Positions 1 through 5,192 of a stretch of DNA of 8,266 nucleotides are shown here, in pieces; the stretch's first letter is position 1, and each line of letters opens with the position of its first letter. The notes below the pieces were generated by a model. It saw only the letters and a program-made list of their open reading frames with translations. It was not told the origin of the DNA and did not search any database. Origin of the DNA: Bacteroidales bacterium UBA6366 (GTDB lineage: Bacteria > Bacteroidota > Bacteroidia > Bacteroidales > UBA932); NCBI GenBank assembly GCA_002438845.1, contig DJRG01000041.1, positions 364 to 8,629 of the forward strand, written 5' to 3'. A program made the position numbers and the translations under genes.

Positions 1-10
1 AGAACATTTC

Positions 11-53
11 AAACAAATCAAAGCAGCTTCTAAGAAGCTGCTTTGATTTGTTT
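11..53. terminator. Perfect 20-bp inverted repeat, probable bidirectional terminator
   Basis: Positions 11-30 and 34-53 are exact reverse complements, separated by the three-base loop TAA. The outer half of the stem is A-rich on the left and T-rich on the right, ending TTTGTTT, so each strand makes a GC-containing hairpin with a U-rich 3' arm. It starts 25 nt past the stop codon of the minus-strand hydrolase gene, which suits a terminator for the four-gene minus-strand run. Because it is symmetrical it could also end a plus-strand gene lying left of the window. There is no long uninterrupted T-run after the stem, so the terminator strength is inferred. Confidence 0.8.
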
Positions 54-77
54 GTAAGCATCCGACAAAAGCGACAT

Positions 78-722
78 CTATATTCCTAAAACATCGTGGA
101 TTTTAGGGATGAGGAGCGAGAGGACATATTCATACTCCATGAAATGGGTGCCGTCGTAGATGGTCCAGGTGCCGTCGCCGAAGTATTTTTCCCATGTGCG
201 GATCGAGACCACGCCGCTGCGCCGGTAATGGTCGCGGGTGCCGAAGAAGGCATGAAAATAGTCTCCGCTTCCGTTAAGCGGAGTGTTCTTCAACGCGTCA
301 CCGAGAACTTTCCTCCACTTTCTCAAAGGTTTGTAAGTGAAATGAAGTTTCTGCCGATCACCCGGCTTTGGACGGTAAATCCGGTCGAACAACGCGGTCA
401 CACCGGGAATCAGAGTCAGCCAGGCCAAAGCCACGAAGTATCGCGGGGCGTTCAGTGATGGAGAGACGAAAAGGTGAGGATAGCCCCTCAACGCTATGGC
501 GTGTGTGGCTCCCATGCTCTCCCCTATCACAAGGTCCGGACGGACTTCCTCAGCCCATTTCGCCAGTTGCAGGCGAGCGATTTCCGGATCAAAATCATAA
601 GTCCTGATCACAACCTCGAAATCCGGCCCCAGATTGTCCTTCAGAATGGACGGGATGCGGCTGTCCCCGCCCCCGCCCATTCCGTGGACATAAAGTATCA
701 CGTGTTTCCGCGATTCATTCAT
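78..722 (-). CDS. Small alpha/beta-hydrolase, YqiA/YcfP-like esterase
   Basis: A 214-residue cytosolic protein with no signal peptide or clear membrane anchor. It shows the alpha/beta-hydrolase layout: a first beta strand leading into YVHGMGGGG (about residues 11-19, oxyanion region), a nucleophile elbow GESMG at 67-71 with Ser69, a likely acid Asp164 in GTRDHYR, and a likely catalytic His193 in DGTHFMEYEY. Size and layout resemble the YqiA/YcfP (UPF0227) esterase-like proteins, but that subfamily placement is from memory. The substrate is unknown; the family includes short-chain ester and thioester hydrolases. A hydrophobic stretch at 96-112 (FVALAWLTLIPGVTALF) could be a lid or a membrane-facing helix. 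The ATG lies 13 nt after the pssA stop codon with no Shine-Dalgarno sequence, so it is probably translated from the same mRNA. The link to pssA hints at a lipid-related ester substrate, which is inference only. Confidence 0.85.
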   Translation of the reverse strand: MNESRKHVILYVHGMGGGGDSRIPSILKDNLGPDFEVVIRTYDFDPEIARLQLAKWAEEVRPDLVIGESMGATHAIALRGYPHLFVSPSLNAPRYFVALAWLTLIPGVTALFDRIYRPKPGDRQKLHFTYKPLRKWRKVLGDALKNTPLNGSGDYFHAFFGTRDHYRRSGVVSIRTWEKYFGDGTWTIYDGTHFMEYEYVLSLLIPKIHDVLGI

Positions 723-735
723 AACTCGAAGAGAC

Positions 736-1458
736 CTACTTTCTCGCCATCAGGTCGCTCATCGCCAGATTGACGAGTATGTACCCAAGGAAACTGGTCA
801 GGAATATGAACGACCAGTGGGAGCGCTCGACAAGCGCGATGATGACAGACAGCGCCACAATGACCAGAAAGGCGACTCTTTTGGCGACCTCCAGTCTCGG
901 GGCCTTCTTTCCGCCGCCGAACTTCATCGAGAACATCGGTATCTCGCTGACCAGAAGACAGCAGAGAACCAACGCCAAGACCGGAATGAAAACTGGTCCA
1001 TCGCACCAACGCGCCAGAAAGCAGTCAGGCCTCACTGTCACGAGAGTAGCCAGCGAACCGCAGATCATGGCCGCCGCCGGAGTCGGAAGCCCGATGAAAC
1101 TGTCGTGCTGACGTTCGTCCAGATTGAACTTGGCGAGTCTCAAGGCTGAGAATGCGGCAAGCACAAGCGGCAAATATTTCAGGATCAAGATGTCAGTTCC
1201 GCTTATCTGATAGAGCATCACGGCCGGCAGAACCCCGAAGCTGACATCATCCGCCAATGAATCCAACTCTTTACCTATCTCTGAATATGCCTTCAGAAGC
1301 CTTGCGGCCAGTCCGTCGCAGAAATCAAAGACGGCGGCGAGAATCATCAGAGTGAACGCCAGCTCAAGCCTGCCGTTCAAAGAGGCGATTACCCCAAGAA
1401 CCCCGCACAGGAGGTTCATAGAGGTAATCGTGTTTGGAATATACTTAATTATATTCAT
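736..1458 (-). CDS. pssA: CDP-diacylglycerol--serine O-phosphatidyltransferase
   Basis: A 240-residue integral inner-membrane enzyme that joins CDP-diacylglycerol and L-serine to give phosphatidylserine and CMP, the first committed step to phosphatidylethanolamine. The CDP-alcohol phosphotransferase signature D-G-x2-A-R-x8-G-x3-D-x3-D is complete: Asp48, Gly49, Ala52, Arg53, Gly62, Asp66 and Asp70. The N-terminal IPNTITSMNLLCG and the central GLPTPAAA (123-130) are typical of the membrane-embedded (Bacillus-type) PssA rather than the E. coli phospholipase D-like enzyme. Further hydrophobic segments lie at about 12-24, 33-47, 97-106, 126-141, 156-172, 194-210 and 216-231. The length is normal for the family. 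Its ATG directly abuts the TAA of the upstream protease gene, which suggests translational coupling. The usual next enzyme, phosphatidylserine decarboxylase (psd), is not in this window. Confidence 0.95.
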   Translation of the reverse strand: MNIIKYIPNTITSMNLLCGVLGVIASLNGRLELAFTLMILAAVFDFCDGLAARLLKAYSEIGKELDSLADDVSFGVLPAVMLYQISGTDILILKYLPLVLAAFSALRLAKFNLDERQHDSFIGLPTPAAAMICGSLATLVTVRPDCFLARWCDGPVFIPVLALVLCCLLVSEIPMFSMKFGGGKKAPRLEVAKRVAFLVIVALSVIIALVERSHWSFIFLTSFLGYILVNLAMSDLMARK

Positions 1459-2646
1459 TTACTTGATTCCAAGTTTCTTCTTGAGGTCCTTGGAAAGGGC
1501 ATCCTTGTGCACAACAACATCCATGGACTTGGCGCGGACGAAAGAGTCTGAGCAGTACCAGATCCCGCCATACTTGCTTGCAGTCCCCCATGAGTTCTTG
1601 ATCATCAAGTACTTGGTACCGTTCTGATCAGTAGCCACACCAAAGATCTGCATTCCGTGGTCATCAGTGGTGGTCTTGTTGTCAAAGCCTTCCTGACGGG
1701 ACTCCTGGGTGACCGAAGCTTCCTTCGGCAACTCGGCAGCAACTTCCTTCTTCTCACCAGCCTTGCCGACCCAGCGCTCCTGATCTGAGCCTGAGGTGGC
1801 TTTCACGTCTTCAAGAAGAACACCGATGCCATCTCTGGTGAAGCCCTTCTCACTCACGTCTGTTCCCCACGCAAGGGTATAGCCCTTGTCAACCGCGCTG
1901 TAGATCACTTCCATGAACTCGTCAATAGGGATGTTGTAGGCGGAATCCCATCTCCAGTTGTCTGAGATCTCGATGATGAAAGAGGTGTAGAAAGGATGAT
2001 GTGTGAAAGAAGTAAGGGTGACATAGTCAGACGGAACGATGCCCATCTCGTCCCTGTAGGAGGCAGGGGTGTAGGTCTTGCCGTTATATTCAAAAGTCTC
2101 CGGAGCCTCGCCGAGGAAGTTGTCGACGATGGCGTCGAAGCCTTTCTTCCAGTTGGCGGAAAGGACTCTGTTAGGGTTCTTTGCGATGGCCTCTACATAA
2201 GCCTTGGTGGTGGCGTCGAGTTCTCCGTGGACAGGAAGCGGCTGAAGACCAGGCATCGCGCTCTGAGGGACAAGACCGTAGTCGGCGATGACGTGGAGAA
2301 CATCATCAGCCTCGGAACCGGCGGCGAAGTTGATGTGACCGTCCGTGCGGACATATTTCACAGCCCTGTCCTTGTAGGAATGTGAGACGACGAACATCTC
2401 CGAGAAGTCCGGATAGAGAGTCGTGTCCTTGATGTTCTTGATACGAATGGCCTCAGACTCAAGGAATCCGAGTGTCGAGAAGCACCAACAGGTGCCTGAA
2501 CGGTACTGGTTCTTCACAGATGTGATAGGGTTCTCCTTCACGACGGTGAATTTGTATTCGGCCTCCGGCTGGGCAGGCTTAGGCTGCGCCGACACGGCAA
2601 TAGGGATAAGGACTGCGGCAAACGCTGCCACAAAGATATTCTTCAT
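1459..2646 (-). CDS. Secreted C1B cysteine peptidase (aminopeptidase C / bleomycin hydrolase-like)
   Basis: A 395-residue papain-fold peptidase. Residues 1-20 form a signal peptide (MKN, hydrophobic core FVAAFAAVLIPIAV, cleavage after VSA-20). The catalytic set is complete: oxyanion Gln47, nucleophile Cys53 in SGTCWCFS, His330 in DDHGMQI and Asn351 in IKNSWG. The long insert between Cys and His, and the C-terminal tail, match the bleomycin hydrolase/PepC subfamily (C1B) rather than papain proper. It is somewhat shorter than the cytosolic enzymes, which run to about 440-455 residues. C1B enzymes are usually cytosolic hexameric aminopeptidases; the signal peptide puts this one in the periplasm or outside, where it would trim peptides. 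CWCF, with a second Cys two residues after the nucleophile, is unusual next to the common CWAF/CWSF. The gene follows rubrerythrin by 12 nt and touches pssA with no gap. Family assignment is firm; substrate preference is not known. Confidence 0.93.
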   Translation of the reverse strand: MKNIFVAAFAAVLIPIAVSAQPKPAQPEAEYKFTVVKENPITSVKNQYRSGTCWCFSTLGFLESEAIRIKNIKDTTLYPDFSEMFVVSHSYKDRAVKYVRTDGHINFAAGSEADDVLHVIADYGLVPQSAMPGLQPLPVHGELDATTKAYVEAIAKNPNRVLSANWKKGFDAIVDNFLGEAPETFEYNGKTYTPASYRDEMGIVPSDYVTLTSFTHHPFYTSFIIEISDNWRWDSAYNIPIDEFMEVIYSAVDKGYTLAWGTDVSEKGFTRDGIGVLLEDVKATSGSDQERWVGKAGEKKEVAAELPKEASVTQESRQEGFDNKTTTDDHGMQIFGVATDQNGTKYLMIKNSWGTASKYGGIWYCSDSFVRAKSMDVVVHKDALSKDLKKKLGIK

Positions 2647-2658
2647 ATATTCAATATT

Positions 2659-3198
2659 TTAATAGTTTTCAGCCTTGATTTGGAAATAACTCCTCTGATG
2701 CTTGCACACCGGGCAGACCTCCGGAGCCTTCTTGCCGATCACGATGTGCCCGCAGTTCGAGCACTCCCAGATCATGTCCTCGTCTCTGGAGAAGACAACA
2801 GCGTCCTGAACGTTCTTAAGCAGTTTCCTGTAGCGCTCCTCGTGGGTTTTCTCGATGGCTCCGACCTTCTCGAACAGGAAGGCGATCTCGTCGAAGCCCT
2901 CCTCCTTGGCTGTCTTGGCGAATCCGGCGTACATGTCAGTCCACTCGTAGTTCTCGCCCGCCGCGGCGTCAGCAAGATTCTCCTCTGTTGAAGGTACCTC
3001 ACCGTCATGCAACAGTTTGAACCAGATCTTGGCATGCTCCTTCTCGTTCTTGGCGGTCTCCTCAAACAGCTTGCCTATCTGCACATAGCCATCCTTGGCA
3101 GCCTTTGAAGCATAATATAAGTACTTGGTGTGAGCCTGACTCTCCCCGGCGAACGCCGTCCGCAGGTTCTCCTCTGTTTTCGATCCCTTTAGTTCCAT
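2659..3198 (-). CDS. rbr: Rubrerythrin
   Basis: A 179-residue non-haem iron peroxidase that reduces hydrogen peroxide to water in the cytoplasm of anaerobes, taking electrons from NADH through rubredoxin-type carriers. The N-terminal ferritin-like four-helix domain (about 1-135) carries the diiron ligands: Glu19 in AGESQAH, Glu52 and His55 in NEKEH, Glu82 and Glu85 in GENYEWTDMY, and Glu116 with the neighbouring His119/Glu120 in EKTHEERY. The C-terminal rubredoxin domain holds one iron on four cysteines, Cys146 and Cys149 (CSNC) and Cys162 and Cys165 (CPVC). Length and domain order are those of classical rubrerythrin. It is the first gene of a four-gene minus-strand run, so a promoter responding to oxygen or peroxide would also drive the protease, pssA and hydrolase. 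No Shine-Dalgarno precedes the ATG; the leader is A/T-rich, as is usual in Bacteroidota. Confidence 0.97.
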   Translation of the reverse strand: MELKGSKTEENLRTAFAGESQAHTKYLYYASKAAKDGYVQIGKLFEETAKNEKEHAKIWFKLLHDGEVPSTEENLADAAAGENYEWTDMYAGFAKTAKEEGFDEIAFLFEKVGAIEKTHEERYRKLLKNVQDAVVFSRDEDMIWECSNCGHIVIGKKAPEVCPVCKHQRSYFQIKAENY

Positions 3199-3210
3199 AA
3201 TCTATGAATA

Positions 3211-3270
3211 TTAATTTGTTTTCAACAATACTTCTGTCTCCCACTGGAGGCCCTTCCTACCGGCAGTCAT
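3211..3270 (-). CDS. Possible 19-residue leader peptide upstream of rubrerythrin (tentative)
   Basis: An ATG at 3270-3268 opens a 20-codon frame ending in TAA at 3213-3211, 12 nt before the rubrerythrin start. The peptide would be MTAGRKGLQWETEVLLKTN. It lies inside the predicted 5' untranslated region, and its distance to the next gene resembles the other spacings in this run. Nothing else supports it: no family is recognised, there is no Shine-Dalgarno, and a frame this short is expected by chance. It could equally be untranslated leader RNA. Confidence 0.15.
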   Translation of the reverse strand: MTAGRKGLQWETEVLLKTN

Positions 3271-3318
3271 ATTCACAATTCTTTCCAGGTCATCCGGCCC
3301 ATCCCGGCTCCAGCCTTG

Positions 3319-3350
3319 CAAATGTAATAAAAATACCCTGATAAAGAAAG
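3319..3350 (-). promoter_or_regulatory. Predicted promoter of the rubrerythrin run
   Basis: On the minus strand TACATTTG (3326 down to 3319) is an exact match to the Bacteroidetes -7 element TAnnTTTG. Nineteen bases upstream, TTTC (3349-3346) matches the -33 TTTG at three of four positions. Transcription would start near 3311-3314, leaving a leader of about 115 nt before the rubrerythrin ATG. That is long for this group and leaves room for regulation. I see no convincing regulator operator. The assignment rests on consensus matching alone. Confidence 0.5.
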
Positions 3351-3383
3351 ACCATGTTCCGGATGTTCAGGAGGAAGCCATCA

Positions 3384-3415
3384 TTTGGAATTTCGGGATA
3401 AAAGCATTAAGTTTG
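3384..3415 (+). promoter_or_regulatory. Promoter of the TerB-like protein gene
   Basis: TTTG at 3384-3387, a 20-nt spacer, then TAAGTTTG at 3408-3415 reproduce the Bacteroidetes vegetative promoter in full. The predicted start near 3420-3423 gives a leader of about 25 nt to the ATG at 3446. It points away from the rubrerythrin promoter on the other strand, and the two -33 regions lie only about 35 nt apart, so a regulator bound here could affect both directions. Confidence 0.7.
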
Positions 3416-3445
3416 GATTCGGCAAAAGACAGCTAATTAGAAAAG

Positions 3446-4966
3446 ATGCAAAACTTGGATTCCATAAACCTCAGCGGGACACAGCGGCGGGCGGTGATGA
3501 AGCTTGCGGTGGAACTGGTCAAGGCTGATGACAGGATCCACTCGAAAGAGGTCATGGTCCTGGACGAGTTGCAGTCAGTGCTCGGGCTTGATCAGCAGGA
3601 ACTTGACCTTATCCACTATCTTTCGCTGGAGAGTGCCGTTGACTGTCTCAAGGATCTGGGCAGAGACCCAACAGAGAGGCTCATCAATCTTTTCAACGAG
3701 ATAATGTGCTCCGACAACGACATCGACTTCGAGGAGAATCTGCTACTGTCCTCAATCTCAATGTCCTGCGACAGCGGTTCCAGAGACTGGTGCAGGATTC
3801 TGTCAGCAAGCGCCACAGAATCGGAAGCCCCTGAAAAACAGATAGTTTTTCTTGAGAGCAGGGCTTCGGAAGCCGCTCATTTGGTCCTTGATGACAAGTA
3901 CGACAACCTGCTCATCTCTAAGGCTTTCGGCGACATCGGGATAGAATTTTTCTACCTTCCGGACATCATCCGGGAGTTTGACCGCCATCTTGACAAGAGC
4001 GACAAATTCGGGCTTCTCAAGCGTTCGATGGAGTACCTTGTGCCGGCGGGGGACAAAATCAAACTGAACCACCTGAAGGAATCACTGACCGCTCTTGACA
4101 CAAGAGCCTTCTATCACCTCATCCTATCAAGGTTTGGAATTGACCCTGAGCGGATTCCGTACACAGCATTCCTGCTGGTAAAGATCAGGGACAGCCACAT
4201 TCTTGACGACAGCGACACTTTGCGCAGAACGGTGGACTTCCTCTGCATCGACATCTCGTCCGAAGTGAAAAAGCGGATCCTTGCGTTCGTCTCCCGCTTC
4301 GACGAGAAGCGCGGCCTGCTCTCCTACAAAGGCTACTACAAGTTCCTGTACGACTACCTCAGCGCCGAGGCGAAATTCACCAACCCAATCAGCATCAACT
4401 CAAAAGGCGACTTCACACTCGAATCCGGCGACATCATCAGGTTCAAGTCAGCCCCGCAGGCGAAAACCCTATACCTGCTCCTCCTGAGCCGTGGCGACAA
4501 AGGAATATCGCAGGCCGACTTCAACAAGGCTGTCTCTTTCCTCAAAGCATTGGACATCAACGAATATCTCACCTCAACCGGAGATTTTGACCTTCCTCGC
4601 TTCAAGGAGATTCTCACCTGCAAGGATGATGAATATGCCCGCGTGATCCTCGACACAATAGCCATCTACCGCTCATTCTCGACCAAGGACAGTGGGGAAA
4701 AGGATTTCCTTGAATATGTCCAAAGCATCCTCCAGCACCGAAGTTCGCTTAAGACGTACATCAACACCGGTTTTGCCTCCGCCCGTAAGCTTGCAAACCC
4801 AGACCATTATCTGGTTAGCTTCAATCCCGGCACCAAAACCTACTCCGTCTCCGCCAGCCCTTCCCTCTTCACCGTCACCTCAGAAGCTTCTTCCTCCACC
4901 CCATTGACCGACTCTCCTCTCTGGAAAGCAGCCCTCCTTTCCACTCATACAAGAAATCAGAAATGA
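3446..4966 (+). CDS. Protein of unknown function with TerB-like N-terminal domain
   Basis: A 506-residue, mostly helical, probably cytosolic protein with no signal peptide or membrane segment. Residues about 10-110 look like a TerB-type helical domain: they begin RRAVMKLAVELVKADDRIHSKE and contain the two characteristic acidic motifs, KADDRIHSKE (26-35) and SDNDIDFEEN (89-98), in the pseudo-repeated arrangement thought to bind metal. The middle (about 130-310) is rich in charged helices and unrecognised. Residues about 323-370 (LESGDIIRF, then APQAKTLYLLLL and KGISQADF) recall the winged-helix-like C-terminal segment seen in some Bacteroidales regulators, but this is an impression from memory. 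The tail after about 465 is Ser/Thr-rich and probably disordered. It is a monocistronic gene with its own strong-looking promoter and a short leader. No other tellurite-resistance (ter) genes are nearby, so a tellurite role should not be assumed. Coding is well supported by the long frame and matching promoter; the function is unknown. Confidence 0.85.
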   Translation: MQNLDSINLSGTQRRAVMKLAVELVKADDRIHSKEVMVLDELQSVLGLDQQELDLIHYLSLESAVDCLKDLGRDPTERLINLFNEIMCSDNDIDFEENLLLSSISMSCDSGSRDWCRILSASATESEAPEKQIVFLESRASEAAHLVLDDKYDNLLISKAFGDIGIEFFYLPDIIREFDRHLDKSDKFGLLKRSMEYLVPAGDKIKLNHLKESLTALDTRAFYHLILSRFGIDPERIPYTAFLLVKIRDSHILDDSDTLRRTVDFLCIDISSEVKKRILAFVSRFDEKRGLLSYKGYYKFLYDYLSAEAKFTNPISINSKGDFTLESGDIIRFKSAPQAKTLYLLLLSRGDKGISQADFNKAVSFLKALDINEYLTSTGDFDLPRFKEILTCKDDEYARVILDTIAIYRSFSTKDSGEKDFLEYVQSILQHRSSLKTYINTGFASARKLANPDHYLVSFNPGTKTYSVSASPSLFTVTSEASSSTPLTDSPLWKAALLSTHTRNQK

Positions 4967-4998
4967 TTTGTTTTTTTACTAAAAAAGCTATATGTTTG
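4967..4998 (+). promoter_or_regulatory. Promoter in the gap before the ATPase, probably of a small RNA
   Basis: TTTG at 4967-4970 begins on the base after the TGA stop of the TerB-like gene. A 20-nt A/T-rich spacer is followed by TATGTTTG at 4991-4998, an exact -7 TAnnTTTG. The spacing equals that of the TerB-like gene's promoter. A start near 5003-5006 is expected. The first gene downstream begins at 5193 beyond a terminator, so this promoter seems to serve a short transcript. Confidence 0.65.
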
Positions 4999-5003
4999 TA
5001 ACA

Positions 5004-5090
5004 TAGTTTGAAGAGTGCGCAGGAGAGGCAAGCTCCAACGCTTATTTACACAGGGTAAGAATTTTTTTCATTCTCACCCTGTTTTTGTTT
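5004..5090 (+). ncRNA. Candidate small RNA of about 85 nt
   Basis: The interval is bounded by a near-ideal promoter (4967-4998) and an intrinsic terminator (5050-5090). It contains a first hairpin: GCG (5017-5019) and GGAG (5022-5025) pair with CTCC (5033-5036) and CGC (5039-5041) around the loop AGGCAAG, with a small internal loop. An unpaired A/U-rich linker (5042-5049) leads to the terminator hairpin. There is no ATG inside. A GTG at 5015 opens a 25-codon frame, but it runs through the terminator and is not credible. The layout of 5' hairpin, single-stranded linker and terminator is typical of trans-acting bacterial small RNAs. I do not recognise a known family. Alternatives are a simple 3' terminator of the TerB-like gene with a chance promoter, or an attenuator leader of the ATPase. 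The ATPase has its own promoter downstream, which argues against the attenuator. Confidence 0.45.
5050..5090 (+). terminator. Rho-independent terminator
   Basis: The arms 5050-5062 (ACAGGGTAAGAAT) and 5070-5082 (ATTCTCACCCTGT) pair over 13 positions with one A.C mismatch and a 7-nt T-rich loop. A T-rich run follows (TTTTTGTTT, ending at 5090). On the minus strand the mismatch becomes a G-U wobble, but no gene arrives from that side. It would end both the short transcript from 4967-4998 and any read-through from the TerB-like gene, insulating the ATPase gene. Confidence 0.85.
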
Positions 5091-5131
5091 AAACGGGCGA
5101 TGTAATCTATGCTTTCCAAACGATTGGATTC

Positions 5132-5165
5132 TTGGTGATGAAATCAGTGTGGGGTGGTATCTTTG
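5132..5165 (+). promoter_or_regulatory. Promoter of the Ca2+-ATPase gene
   Basis: TATCTTTG at 5158-5165 is an exact -7 TAnnTTTG. The -33 is weaker: TTGG at 5132-5135, 22 nt upstream. The predicted start near 5170-5173 gives a leader of about 22 nt to the ATG at 5193, matching the short leader of the TerB-like gene. The element overlaps the possible GTG start at 5154, which would therefore lie upstream of the transcript. Confidence 0.55.
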
Positions 5166-5192
5166 AGAGCATATTCAAAGAATGGATTGACA

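Noticed and set aside
770..1149. Plus-strand open frames antisense to pssA
   Set aside because: They overlap a gene with a complete family signature on the other strand, have arginine-rich shadow-like translations and lack promoters.
3291..3308. Imperfect 9-base tandem repeat (CATCCGGCC / CATCCCGGC) in the rubrerythrin leader
   Set aside because: Only two imperfect units, easily expected by chance, and with no matching copies near the other promoters.
3446..4966. Tellurite resistance locus
   Set aside because: Only a TerB-like domain is present. No TerC, TerD, TerZ or TerA-like gene is in the window, and TerB-like domains occur in many unrelated proteins.
5015..5092. 25-codon frame from GTG 5015 in the small RNA interval
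   Set aside because: It runs through the whole terminator hairpin and its T-tract, has a non-ATG start and resembles no peptide family.
5154..5192. GTG at 5154 as the ATPase start
   Set aside because: The -7 promoter element overlaps these codons, and the ATG at 5193 has a normal short leader.
4999..5192. Mn2+/Ca2+-responsive riboswitch (yybP-ykoY type) controlling the ATPase
   Set aside because: The conserved loop sequences of that class are not visible, and the ATPase appears to have its own promoter downstream of the terminator.
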